Assembly (NCBI GenBank): GCA_903824155.1 | Contig: CAIJVL010000068.1 | Coordinates: forward strand, 1 to 27,898 | Source: Candidatus Adlerbacteria bacterium | GTDB taxonomy: Bacteria; Patescibacteriota; Minisyncoccia; Phycocordibacterales; SBAW01 | Direction of reading: 5' to 3' | Length of the DNA: 27,898 nucleotides | In this document: positions 6,613 to 13,427 of the stretch, one piece after another | Layout: each line of letters begins with the position of its first letter | Position numbering within the stretch: the first letter of the stretch is position 1 | The notes under the pieces: model-generated | Databases searched by the model: none | Seen by the model: the letters and a program-made list of their open reading frames with translations, nothing else | What the model was told of the DNA's origin: nothing | Made by a program: the position numbers and the translations under genes

Positions 6613-6783
6613 TTAGACGATTTTTTGGATCAATGCGGTAAAGAGGTAATCCCATGCGCCAAGGTAGAGCGCGGTAAAAAGCGAAATAGCTACGACCACG
6701 ATAGTGTAGACGATGGTCTGATTGCGGCTGGGCCACGACACATGCTTCATTTCTGCGCGAACCTCTTTAAGATAATTTGGCAT
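6613..6783 (-). CDS. secE: Preprotein translocase subunit SecE
   Basis: Small essential subunit of the SecYEG channel in the inner membrane. From the ATG at 6783 it has 56 residues: the amphipathic part NYLKEVRAEMKHVSWPSRNQ (3-22) with the conserved W-P motif, then one transmembrane helix TIVYTIVVVAISLFTALYLG. The longer in-frame start at 6864 would put codons through the terminator and promoter at 6808-6864, so the short start is preferred. It is the first gene of the secE-nusG-rplK operon. Confidence 0.92.
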   Translation of the reverse strand: MPNYLKEVRAEMKHVSWPSRNQTIVYTIVVVAISLFTALYLGAWDYLFTALIQKIV

Positions 6784-6807
6784 AGGGTAAAAGTTAGATT
6801 TTCCTAA

Positions 6808-6834
6808 GAAAAAACCCCTCTCGGGGCTTTTTTC
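6808..6834 (-). terminator. Terminator-like hairpin between the SIMPL gene and secE
   Basis: GAAAAAAGCCCC and GGGGTTTTTTC enclose a GAGA loop (minus strand). It can end the SIMPL transcript, but it also lies at the predicted first bases of the secE transcript, directly after the promoter at 6836-6864. Confidence 0.8.
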
Positions 6835-6835
6835 T

Positions 6836-6864
6836 ATAGTACTCCTTATTTGAGGGTTAGTCAA
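6836..6864 (-). promoter_or_regulatory. Sigma70-type promoter for secE-nusG-rplK
   Basis: On the minus strand TTGACT (6864-6859) and TACTAT (6841-6836) are separated by exactly 17 nt. The predicted start falls on the A-run at the foot of the hairpin at 6808-6834, so the mRNA would begin with that hairpin, about 50 nt before the secE start. Confidence 0.7.
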
Positions 6865-6876
6865 TCTATCCTGCTT

Positions 6877-7728
6877 TTACTTGATTTCGTAGGTGATGGT
6901 GACGTCGTCGGTGACGTTGTTCTGCCCTACTGAGATTTCGGGCGCCACTGCCTTGGTGGCGGTTGAGCCTGCTGCCGTATTGTAGGCAACGGGCTGCGGA
7001 TAGTTGCCGCCCTGATTTTCGTTAAACGAAGTGACGCGTACCAGTGAGACGCCAAGCTGCTTGGCCAATGCATCTGCTTTGGTCTTGGCGTCGGCAATAG
7101 CTTTGTCGCGCGCTTGCGATTGTGTCGCGTTAGGATCGTCGAAGGTAAAGGTGAGGCCCGATACTTCGGTAGCGCCTTTAGAGCCTACGCCTGCAAGCAA
7201 GTCGCCTGCCTTGGACGTATCGCGAACTTTAACGGTAGTGCTCTGGCGCACCTCATAGCCGGTGAGCGTTTGCTTTCCCGGCGGACAGTAGACGGCCGAG
7301 GCCGAACTGACCGAGCCGTTAGTAACGGGCGCCACGGTCGGGCACACCGCATTTTGGTACTCATACTGCGGCTGTATCGAGTAGTCGCTGGTTTGGATAT
7401 CCTTTTCGTCAACGCCGGCGCTCTTGAGATACGCAGTGACTGCGTTAGCCATAGTGGTGGCATCGGCCTGCGCCGCTGCAACGGTAGGCTTATCCGAAAC
7501 GACGCTGTAGCTAAAGGTAGCGATATCCGGCACGCCCAGAGCCTCGCCGTGGCCCGAAACGCTAATGGTATTGGTTGCGGCAACACCGCTACCTATGTAC
7601 TTTAAACCCTCAAGCGTAGAGAGCACCTGCACTGCCAAAAAGACCGCGAACAAAATAACTGCGGTAAGCAATGCTATGCGCAAACGCTCGCCCGTGACCC
7701 CTACAAAAGGCAGACCTTCTCCTTCCAT
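6877..7728 (-). CDS. SIMPL-domain (DUF541) membrane-anchored protein
   Basis: The 283-residue protein has an N-terminal transmembrane helix (LRIALLTAVILFAVFLAVQVL, about 16-36). An extracytoplasmic SIMPL domain follows, starting NTISVSGHGEALGVPDIATF (about 53-72) and ending DDVTITYEIK. Typical SIMPL features are the repeated Ala/Asp/Lys helices (AQADATTMANAVTAYLKSAG; DKAIADAKTKADALAKQLG) and a DIQTSDYSIQPQY strand. Two Cys (CPTVAPV..., YCPPG) in the central insertion could form a disulfide, and a DsbA-like gene lies just upstream on the same strand. The family's biochemical role is poorly known; members occur in cell envelopes. Its 5' leader carries TTTATTTAATTAAC, similar to the loop of the glyA and folB leaders, but without their spacing. 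Confidence 0.85.
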   Translation of the reverse strand: MEGEGLPFVGVTGERLRIALLTAVILFAVFLAVQVLSTLEGLKYIGSGVAATNTISVSGHGEALGVPDIATFSYSVVSDKPTVAAAQADATTMANAVTAYLKSAGVDEKDIQTSDYSIQPQYEYQNAVCPTVAPVTNGSVSSASAVYCPPGKQTLTGYEVRQSTTVKVRDTSKAGDLLAGVGSKGATEVSGLTFTFDDPNATQSQARDKAIADAKTKADALAKQLGVSLVRVTSFNENQGGNYPQPVAYNTAAGSTATKAVAPEISVGQNNVTDDVTITYEIK

Positions 7729-7811
7729 ATAATCAAAATGTTAATTAAATAAAGCTAACTCTAAGTATAGACTACTTTGGAGCCTCTTTATTACCGATGT
7801 TAGTCGCCGGC

Positions 7812-8555
7812 CTATTTGCCTGCCTGGGCCTGTGCGATGACCGCCTGCAGCTGCGCCAGAGGCAGCGCGCCCGAAATCGGGTACTGTTTGTGGGTTTTGG
7901 TATTGATCACGACCGTGAACGGCGTGCCGTTGCCGCCGCTATTTTCGGCATCGCTTGTTTCTCCTTCTATTTTTTGTAAGTACGTAGAATTGCTGATGCA
8001 CGAGTTGTATTTGGTCATGTCTACGCCCAGCTTTTGCGCTTCGGCCGTAAAGAAGGCCGCGCCAATGTTTGCCTGATTGTTAAAGTCATCGTCGGCAAAC
8101 TTCCAAAAGCCATCATTACCCAGCTGCTCTGCAATGCACTCGGCGGCATTGGCGGCCGGCATCGCGTTGGGATGTATCTGGTACAGCGGGAACTCGCGCA
8201 TCACCCACGCTATTTGTCCGCCCGAGGTGCTTTGTATCTGCTTGAGCGAAGGATAGATCATTTGGCAGTACGGACACTGAAAGTCCGAGTACTCGACCAT
8301 AACGATAGGCGCCGTCGGCGAACCTATAATATGGTCGCTTGCTGAAGGCGCCGGGACATTGGCTGCAGCAACCGTGCCGCCCGCAGCGCCCGTATTGCCT
8401 GCAGCGTTTGCGGCAGCGGCGGTAGAACCTGGATGATTGGTAAATATAATAGCGCCCGCAATGATAACGCCGGCAATAAGTATCGAAACAGAGGGGGTTA
8501 ACTCAATGGAAGGGATTTTTAATTTGCGCTTCGGGTGATGTGATTCTTCTGGCAT
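7812..8555 (-). CDS. Membrane-anchored DsbA-like thioredoxin-fold protein
   Basis: Probable thiol oxidase or disulfide isomerase outside the cytoplasmic membrane. Of its 247 residues, 20-39 form a signal anchor (TPSVSILIAGVIIAGAIIFT) and 44-70 an Ala/Gly-rich linker. The thioredoxin fold starts at SDHIIGSPTAPIVMVEYSDF with the active site CPYC (Cys94, Cys97). The later segments VMREFPLYQIHPNA and GGNGTPFTVVI supply the helical insertion and the cis-Pro loop (TPF). This fits the thioredoxin_4/DsbA group common in Patescibacteria. A TGATATAAT box 6 nt before the ATG suggests a leaderless mRNA independent of mscL. The SIMPL protein downstream has Cys residues that might be a substrate, which is speculation. 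Confidence 0.9.
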   Translation of the reverse strand: MPEESHHPKRKLKIPSIELTPSVSILIAGVIIAGAIIFTNHPGSTAAAANAAGNTGAAGGTVAAANVPAPSASDHIIGSPTAPIVMVEYSDFQCPYCQMIYPSLKQIQSTSGGQIAWVMREFPLYQIHPNAMPAANAAECIAEQLGNDGFWKFADDDFNNQANIGAAFFTAEAQKLGVDMTKYNSCISNSTYLQKIEGETSDAENSGGNGTPFTVVINTKTHKQYPISGALPLAQLQAVIAQAQAGK

Positions 8556-8561
8556 GTGACG

Positions 8562-8570
8562 ATTATATCA
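8562..8570 (-). promoter_or_regulatory. Extended -10 promoter of the DsbA-like gene (leaderless)
   Basis: TGATATAAT (minus strand) is a perfect extended -10 box. Its last base is 6 nt before the ATG at 8555, so the predicted first transcribed base is at or next to the start codon. It sits in the 17-nt gap after mscL. Confidence 0.65.
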
Positions 8571-8572
8571 CT

Positions 8573-8953
8573 CTATTTGGTATTTTTCTCCCTAAGTAGG
8601 TCGCGGATCTCTTCGAGCAGGACCTCTTCCGCAGGTTTGGCGGGATTTTTAGCCGGCCCCTTAAAGCGCAATATCATTTTGTTGACCGGCAGTACCACAA
8701 AGAAGTATATGGTTGCCGCGATAATAATGAACGAGATTAGCGCGTTAAGAAAGTCACCGTACAAAAACATGCTACCGTGCAGGGTGAACTGCAGCTTTGA
8801 AAAGTCAGGCTGCTTTACGAGGGCGGCTATAAACGGCGTCAGCACATCCTTAACCAAAGCTTGCACCACCGAGTTAAAGGCGGCGCCGATGACCACGCCC
8901 ACCGCTAAGTCGATGACGTTGCCGCGCAATATAAAATCTCTAAATCCTTTCAT
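8573..8953 (-). CDS. mscL: Large-conductance mechanosensitive channel MscL
   Basis: Homopentameric inner-membrane channel that opens under membrane tension and releases solutes on osmotic downshock. The 126-residue protein has the N-terminal amphipathic helix KGFRDFILRGNVIDLAVGVV (2-21), TM1 with the IGAAFNSVVQALVKDVLTP pore segment, a periplasmic loop (KQPDFSKLQFTL), TM2 (ALISFIIIAATIYFFVVLPV) and a charged C-terminal bundle (EEVLLEEIRDLLREKN). It follows the DUF1003-like gene by 21 nt on the same strand and probably shares its transcript. Confidence 0.97.
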   Translation of the reverse strand: MKGFRDFILRGNVIDLAVGVVIGAAFNSVVQALVKDVLTPFIAALVKQPDFSKLQFTLHGSMFLYGDFLNALISFIIIAATIYFFVVLPVNKMILRFKGPAKNPAKPAEEVLLEEIRDLLREKNTK

Positions 8954-8974
8954 ACGGTTATATGTCTTTGTACT

Positions 8975-9448
8975 TTACTGCTTGTGCTGTAATTTCTCAA
9001 CATCCTGCATGAGCTTTAACAACCCTTCGTGTATCTGCTCGAGCCGCTGCTGCTGCTTGGCCTCGGTTGCCTCCTCCTCTATTTCATCCTCGCTCATCTC
9101 TTCGACATCCTCCTGCAGCTCTTCGACGTCCTCCTGCATTTCATCGATATCCTCCTGTATCTCGCCGACGTCTTCCTGGATTTCATCAATATTCTGCTCG
9201 ACCTCTTCGATGGTCTCGGTCGTAAAGTTGACAGTCATCTGTATAAATAAAGAAAGGTAGATTGCCTCAAGAGAAAGGATAGTGGTCAGCACCAACAGCA
9301 TCCGGTCAAAAGAAAAGACGCCAAGCGCTACGGTCGCAAAGCTCAGAACAAAGATAACCGTGTGGATGACAATCGACTCCAGAGAGCCTACCCATTTGGT
9401 TATCGAAAGCGCCATCGTCTTTATTTTGTCCTCCGGCTTTCTTGCCAT
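8975..9448 (-). CDS. DUF1003-like membrane protein with acidic heptad-repeat tail
   Basis: From the ATG at 9448 the protein has 157 residues. Two transmembrane helices (about 25-43, SIVIHTVIFVLSFATVALG; about 47-69, LLVLTTILSLEAIYLSLFIQ) match the membrane core of DUF1003-type proteins. Residues about 78-125 then form near-perfect 7-residue repeats of the type IDEIQEDV, highly acidic, ending in a Gln/Glu-rich helix and LLKLMQDVEKLQHKQ. The tail should be a long cytoplasmic coiled coil. The short start is preferred because TGTTACAAT ends 6 nt before it and the longer start adds only CRCYNSR. It is probably cotranscribed with mscL. Function is unknown. Confidence 0.75.
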   Translation of the reverse strand: MARKPEDKIKTMALSITKWVGSLESIVIHTVIFVLSFATVALGVFSFDRMLLVLTTILSLEAIYLSLFIQMTVNFTTETIEEVEQNIDEIQEDVGEIQEDIDEMQEDVEELQEDVEEMSEDEIEEEATEAKQQQRLEQIHEGLLKLMQDVEKLQHKQ

Positions 9449-9454
9449 GCGGCT

Positions 9455-9463
9455 ATTGTAACA
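9455..9463 (-). promoter_or_regulatory. Extended -10 promoter of the DUF1003-like gene and mscL (leaderless)
   Basis: TGTTACAAT on the minus strand, with TACAAT at 9460-9455 and 6 nt to the ATG at 9448. This is the same arrangement as at the DsbA-like, DUF475 and CmoA-like genes. Confidence 0.55.
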
Positions 9464-9510
9464 CCGGCACACATCAATTTCTCATCTTATGCGTGGTACA
9501 TTTTCTGGAT

Positions 9511-10203
9511 ATGGAAATCAAAGATAAAGTGGTGGTGGTAACAGGAGCCTCAGCCGGCATTGGGTTGGCGCTGGTGCACGAACTAAGCAAGCGCGGAGCA
9601 AAAGTGGTAATGGCTGCCCGCTCGGCCGACACGCTTAAAAGTTTAGAGAAAGAAATTCCAAACTCGCTGGCGGTACCCACCGACATGCGCAACGCCGGAG
9701 ACATACTCAATCTCATGCAGGAAACCAAAGAGAAGTTTGGCCGCATCGATATATTAATAAACAACGCCGGACAAGGGATGCGCGCGCCGGTCGAGAGTAT
9801 AAACCTGGATACGTACAAGAGCGTCATGGAGTTAAATGTCTTCAGCGTGCTCCGCGCAATGCAAGCCGTAATACCCATCATGCGAGCGCAAGGAGGCGGA
9901 CTTATTTTAAACGTCAGCTCAATGGTATCTAAAAATTATTACCCGGGCCTCGCCGCGTACTCTTCGACCAAATATGCGCTCAACTCCCTTTCGCTTACGG
10001 CGCGGCAGGAATTGGAGAGCGACCATATTATCGTCAGCGTCTTTCATCCCAAGATGACGGCAACCGACTTTGGCAAAAACTCAGCCGGCGAAAAGTACGA
10101 GTCGAGCGCCGGTAGGCCTGGCATGAGCGTTGATACCGCCGAAGAGGTGGCGGTACAGATTGCCAACCAAATAGAGAGCGAAGCAGCCGAAGCGAACATG
10201 TAA
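9511..10203 (+). CDS. Short-chain dehydrogenase/reductase
   Basis: NAD(P)-dependent oxidoreductase of the classical SDR family; the substrate is unknown. From the ATG at 9511 it has 230 residues. It shows the nucleotide-binding TGASAGIG (11-18), an Arg at the end of beta-2 (AARSAD) that suggests NADPH preference, NNAG (84-87), the catalytic Ser in LNVSSM (about 136) and YSSTK (Tyr150, Lys154). The C-terminus is short and hydrophilic. A longer in-frame start at 9442 overlaps the divergent DUF1003-like gene, so I reject it. TGGTACATT (9494-9502) lies 8 nt before the ATG, suggesting a leaderless or very short leader. Confidence 0.93.
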   Translation: MEIKDKVVVVTGASAGIGLALVHELSKRGAKVVMAARSADTLKSLEKEIPNSLAVPTDMRNAGDILNLMQETKEKFGRIDILINNAGQGMRAPVESINLDTYKSVMELNVFSVLRAMQAVIPIMRAQGGGLILNVSSMVSKNYYPGLAAYSSTKYALNSLSLTARQELESDHIIVSVFHPKMTATDFGKNSAGEKYESSAGRPGMSVDTAEEVAVQIANQIESEAAEANM

Positions 10204-10222
10204 CAGTTTTTTACATTGTTAA

Positions 10223-10257
10223 TTGTACATACGCTCAAACTCACCTACTATGGGCTG
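10223..10257 (+). promoter_or_regulatory. Promoter of the L,D-transpeptidase gene
   Basis: TTGTAC (10223-10228) and TACTAT (10246-10251) are separated by 17 nt. The GTG chosen as start begins 6 nt after the -10 box, so the mRNA would be leaderless. Confidence 0.5.
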
Positions 10258-11124
10258 GTGAAGAAAAAACTAAAGCATAGACTGGCTTTTGTTGCGATTG
10301 TGCTCGGCGCTATCGTGGCGGGATGTTTTTTGGTACTTAAACTACCGTATGAAATGACGGCTTTGCCGGCGGCAGCTATTGTACCTCAGCAGGAAGTAGC
10401 TTCAACCACCGGACAAGCCCCGATCATTGTTCAATCGCCGCTTTTTAACTACATAGAAATAATAGGCGGCTGCGACTGGTCATACACGGGCACGTGCGTC
10501 AACATGCGCTCCGGTCCCGGCACGCAATTCCCCATCGTTACGCGCCTACGCACGGGCATAGTACTAAAAGTCGAAGCCTCCACCACCGCCGCAGATGGGC
10601 ACAATTGGTACAAAGTTATTTTTGACGGAGAGATCCGCTACCCCGAACGCGTAAAGGGTGATTGGTACGTAGCTGACGATGCCGAGGACGTACGGCCCTT
10701 TACAGATAATGGCGACAGCCAAAGCAAGCCGGGCGTTGTCGCCTCAACCACCAAACGCATTGTAGTTAATCTCTCGCACGAAATGCTCTATGCGTATGAC
10801 GGCGACACATTGTTTATGGAGGAGCCTATTTCCACAGGCCTTGAAATGACCCCTACCTTGCCCGGACACTTTACTGTTTACAAAAAGACCCCGAGCCGCT
10901 ACATGCAGGGCCCCATACCCGGCGTGAGCGACCAAGATTACGACCTGCCCGGCGTGCCGTGGAATTTATACTTTACGGTAGACGGTGCGGTTATCCATGG
11001 CGCATACTGGCACAATCACTTTGGTGAGCCTTGGTCGCACGGCTGCGTTAATTTGCCGCCCGACCAAGCACAAAAACTGTACCAATGGACCGTCTTGGGA
11101 ACGCCGGTCACCGTAGAGCGGTAG
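10258..11124 (+). CDS. SH3-domain L,D-transpeptidase (YkuD family)
   Basis: Likely makes 3-3 crosslinks in peptidoglycan or attaches proteins to it. From the GTG at 10258 it has 288 residues: a signal anchor (LAFVAIVLGAIVAGCFLVL, about 9-27), a bacterial SH3 domain containing CVNMRSGPGTQFPIVTRL (about 80-97), a linker, and a YkuD domain from RIVVNLSHEMLYAYDG. The catalytic signature is IHGAYWHNHFGEPWSHGCVN, with His247, His261 and Cys263 by this numbering. The start is uncertain: a TTG at 10216 adds 14 residues. I prefer the GTG because a promoter is spaced 6 nt ahead of it. A C39-like peptidase gene follows 79 nt later, suggesting a small envelope-maturation pair. Confidence 0.92.
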   Translation: MKKKLKHRLAFVAIVLGAIVAGCFLVLKLPYEMTALPAAAIVPQQEVASTTGQAPIIVQSPLFNYIEIIGGCDWSYTGTCVNMRSGPGTQFPIVTRLRTGIVLKVEASTTAADGHNWYKVIFDGEIRYPERVKGDWYVADDAEDVRPFTDNGDSQSKPGVVASTTKRIVVNLSHEMLYAYDGDTLFMEEPISTGLEMTPTLPGHFTVYKKTPSRYMQGPIPGVSDQDYDLPGVPWNLYFTVDGAVIHGAYWHNHFGEPWSHGCVNLPPDQAQKLYQWTVLGTPVTVER

Positions 11125-11203
11125 AACGCGCGATTTATTTAAGCAATATAATGCACAGAAAGTAAACTTCCGCTCCTTTTTCGTACATGGAACAATAGTG
11201 TAA

Positions 11204-11761
11204 ATGTTATTCTCCGTGCCGGTCCCGCCCTCCATACCCGCTGTCCCCTTTTATTCCCAATTTAAGGATATACAGAGCCCTCCTTGGCAAAAGGTGGGGT
11301 GCGGCGTGACGAGTTTGGCCATGGTGATCGATTATTACGCGCCCGACGCCGTAACGGTTAACGCTTTGCTTAAGCAAGGCATCGCCGCGGGCGCGTATGC
11401 GACAAACGCCGGATGGACATACAAAGGCCTCATTTCATTGGCCAACAACTACGGCCTCAACGGCAACAGCTACGATCTGGGAAAGTCAGCCTCAAGCACC
11501 GCGCTTGCGGGGCTTACAAAATACCTGGCAGACGGCCCCGTTATCGCATCGGTGCACTACAAGTTTGACCCTAAAAGCACCATTCCCCACCTAGTGGTCA
11601 TAGACGGCATCGACAACGACACGGTGTACTACAACGACCCTGCGGCAAAATCGGGAGAGCTGCATATTTCAGTCGCAAACTTTCTTAAGGGCTGGAAAAA
11701 AAGATTCATTGTTATCAGGCCAGCGAAACCCGCTCTTGCTTTTGCATCTCTCACCAAATAA
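11204..11761 (+). CDS. C39-like cysteine peptidase family protein
   Basis: The 185-residue protein resembles the peptidase C39-like (papain-fold) family. It has an opening VPFYSQFKDIQSPPWQKVGC, the nucleophile segment GCGVTSLAMVIDYY with Cys33, and the catalytic His in TIPHLVVIDGID (His129), followed by the acidic residue in VYYNDPA. It has no clear signal peptide, although the first residues (LFSVPVPPSIPAVPF) are hydrophobic. Family members process peptides or act on the cell wall; the substrate here is unknown. It follows the L,D-transpeptidase on the same strand. A TATAAT at 11145-11150 in the gap could give it a separate promoter. It converges closely (6 nt) on the next membrane gene. Confidence 0.82.
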   Translation: MLFSVPVPPSIPAVPFYSQFKDIQSPPWQKVGCGVTSLAMVIDYYAPDAVTVNALLKQGIAAGAYATNAGWTYKGLISLANNYGLNGNSYDLGKSASSTALAGLTKYLADGPVIASVHYKFDPKSTIPHLVVIDGIDNDTVYYNDPAAKSGELHISVANFLKGWKKRFIVIRPAKPALAFASLTK

Positions 11762-11767
11762 TACGAA

Positions 11768-12457
11768 CTACGCAAAGAAGAGCCGTGCCAGCACAATAAC
11801 TGCGGCGTAAAATCCCCAGTGTAAAAAGTAGGAGTATATAAAACCGTTTCGCACGCGCAGCATAAGGTACGGGAATATAAAACCGGCAACCACTGCCGAC
11901 GCCGTAAAGAACGCGGTGTATGCAAGCGATGACCCGTTAAACACGAGCAGCAAATGCATACCGCCAAAGAGCGCCGCAGACCACAGCGCAATTTTATTCA
12001 GCGGGAGCTTGCGCATATCAAACGCAAGCACCATGGCTGCAAGCAAAAGCTGCTGCAGTCCTATTTCTATCGATTTAGGCAGGAAGTACCATGGAGATGC
12101 GTAGAACAGCTCGGCAGGCGGCTCCCATTCACTTGCCCAGTGTACGGGCGGAAACTGGGGCAGTATATACAAAAGATACCAAGCCACTCCGATGACTCCG
12201 AGAAAAATGGCAACGAACATCGACGCGTGCCATTCAATTCTTTCTCGCTCTTTATAAAAATGCCGAAATGCGGCGAGCGTTAGAGCAACCCAAAAAAGAT
12301 AGTACGCGGCAATGCCAAATGGATGATAGCTATACACGTCTCCTATCCCTGCTATGACAATTACATAGTAGTAGCCGACGCCAGCCAAAAGCCAGATCGC
12401 TACAACCTCCAGCAATATCCATACAAAGTACAATTGCTGTTTTAGCTCATCAAACAT
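11768..12457 (-). CDS. Multi-pass membrane protein, possibly a diverged CPBP (CAAX protease-like) member
   Basis: The 229-residue protein has about seven hydrophobic helices (roughly 10-35, 48-62, 78-98, 135-150, 155-172, 180-200, 207-227). Near the C-terminus it has KSIEIGLQQLLLAAMV, ALFGGMHLLLVFNG and YSYFLHWGFYA. These sit where CPBP-family intramembrane proteases have their EE, FxxxH and HxxxN-type motifs, but the double Glu is only one Glu. This makes the assignment weak, and a catalytically dead relative or an unrelated family is possible. It is convergent with the C39-like gene. TGCTATAGT lies 7 nt before the ATG (leaderless type). Confidence 0.7.
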   Translation of the reverse strand: MFDELKQQLYFVWILLEVVAIWLLAGVGYYYVIVIAGIGDVYSYHPFGIAAYYLFWVALTLAAFRHFYKERERIEWHASMFVAIFLGVIGVAWYLLYILPQFPPVHWASEWEPPAELFYASPWYFLPKSIEIGLQQLLLAAMVLAFDMRKLPLNKIALWSAALFGGMHLLLVFNGSSLAYTAFFTASAVVAGFIFPYLMLRVRNGFIYSYFLHWGFYAAVIVLARLFFA

Positions 12458-12464
12458 AGTAGCT

Positions 12465-12473
12465 ACTATAGCA
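12465..12473 (-). promoter_or_regulatory. Extended -10 promoter of the membrane protein gene (leaderless)
   Basis: TGCTATAGT on the minus strand; TATAGT occupies 12470-12465 and the ATG begins 7 nt later at 12457. Confidence 0.5.
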
Positions 12474-12519
12474 AATGTAGTATGTAGTAACGCAATTCAG
12501 CTCATATTCATAAAGTTGT

Positions 12520-12528
12520 TGTTACACT
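12520..12528 (+). promoter_or_regulatory. Extended -10 promoter of the cupin gene (leaderless)
   Basis: TGTTACACT, with TACACT at 12523-12528 and 7 nt to the ATG at 12536. No Shine-Dalgarno sequence is present in the short gap. Confidence 0.5.
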
Positions 12529-12535
12529 GCTCTTC

Positions 12536-12931
12536 ATGAAAGGATTTATCACAAAGATAGAAAAAGACACTTTAGAAAATGACTATTTTAGAAAGGTTCT
12601 GTACACAGCGAAATATAGCCAACTGGTGGTTATGAGCCTGAAGCCAAAAGAAGATATTGGTGAAGAGATACACAAACTTGATCAGTTTATACGGTGCGAG
12701 CAAGGTATTGGAAAAGCGGTGCTCGACGGAGTGGAACATGAGATGAGCGCTGGAGTCGCCGTACTGGTGCCCGCCGGAACAAAGCACAACATACTAAATA
12801 CCTCTTCCATCGAAGATATGAAGCTCTATACTCTTTACGCTCCGCCTAACCACCGCGATGGTGTCATACATAAAACAAAAGCGGATGCCGAAGCAGATGC
12901 CGAACACTTCGACGGCAAGACGAGCGAATAA
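12536..12931 (+). CDS. Single-domain cupin protein
   Basis: The 131-residue protein is one small beta-barrel. The first cupin motif is degenerate (KPKEDIGEEIHKLDQFIRCE, with His46 and Glu residues as metal ligands), followed by GIGKAVLDG. The second motif is VLVPAGTKHNILNTS, with the conserved His. It continues with MKLYTLYAPPNHRDGVIHKT, a tail typical of a widespread family of mannose-6-phosphate-isomerase-like cupins. The last 20 residues are Ala/Asp/Glu-rich. The substrate is unknown. It is divergent from the membrane protein gene, with both promoters in a 78-nt gap. The 139-nt stretch up to 13071 holds nothing recognisable. Confidence 0.87.
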   Translation: MKGFITKIEKDTLENDYFRKVLYTAKYSQLVVMSLKPKEDIGEEIHKLDQFIRCEQGIGKAVLDGVEHEMSAGVAVLVPAGTKHNILNTSSIEDMKLYTLYAPPNHRDGVIHKTKADAEADAEHFDGKTSE

Positions 12932-13070
12932 ACACTAACTACATGGGGTGCCGTCGTAGAGGATGTTAGAACTGTATTTGAGCTTAGAAACGATGCCACC
13001 ATCTACATTCCTACACTTTACCCCACCCCCTGACTCACTCTATTGTCCAACCCTAACAAATACTTTCCAA

Positions 13071-13427
13071 TCAGGCTGTATGCTTTGCCGTCATTTCCCA
13101 AAGGTCTGCGAGTTCGAAAGGTTTGGAAAGGTAGTCATCTGCTCTTGCTTCCTTTGCCAGTTCGTTGGCGTTGGGGTACGCAGTAAGTATAACTATCGGG
13201 ATATGTTTTGTTCTCTCGTCGCCCTTGAGTTCTTGAGCGACCTCGCGCCCGTCCTTCCCGACAAGAGAGATGTCGAGATAAATTAAGTCTGGCGCTACCT
13301 TTTCTACCCCATCAACCCCGACAAACGTTTCAGATACATGCACATCATAATCTTTTAGATCCAATGCTTTCTGTATGGCAAACAAAACCCCCGTATTATC
13401 ATCGATAACCAATATTTTTTTCTTCAT
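13071..13427 (-). CDS. Single-domain response regulator (CheY-like)
   Basis: The 118-residue receiver domain lacks an output domain. The acidic pocket is Asp9/Asp10 (ILVIDDN), the phosphoacceptor Asp52 (LIYLDISL), the switch residue Thr82 (VILTAYP) and Lys102 (LSKPF). It overlaps the histidine kinase stop by 4 bp (ATGA), so the two are translationally coupled and almost certainly partners. Without an output domain it must act by protein contact or pass phosphate onward; no such partner is seen nearby. Confidence 0.95.
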   Translation of the reverse strand: MKKKILVIDDNTGVLFAIQKALDLKDYDVHVSETFVGVDGVEKVAPDLIYLDISLVGKDGREVAQELKGDERTKHIPIVILTAYPNANELAKEARADDYLSKPFELADLWEMTAKHTA

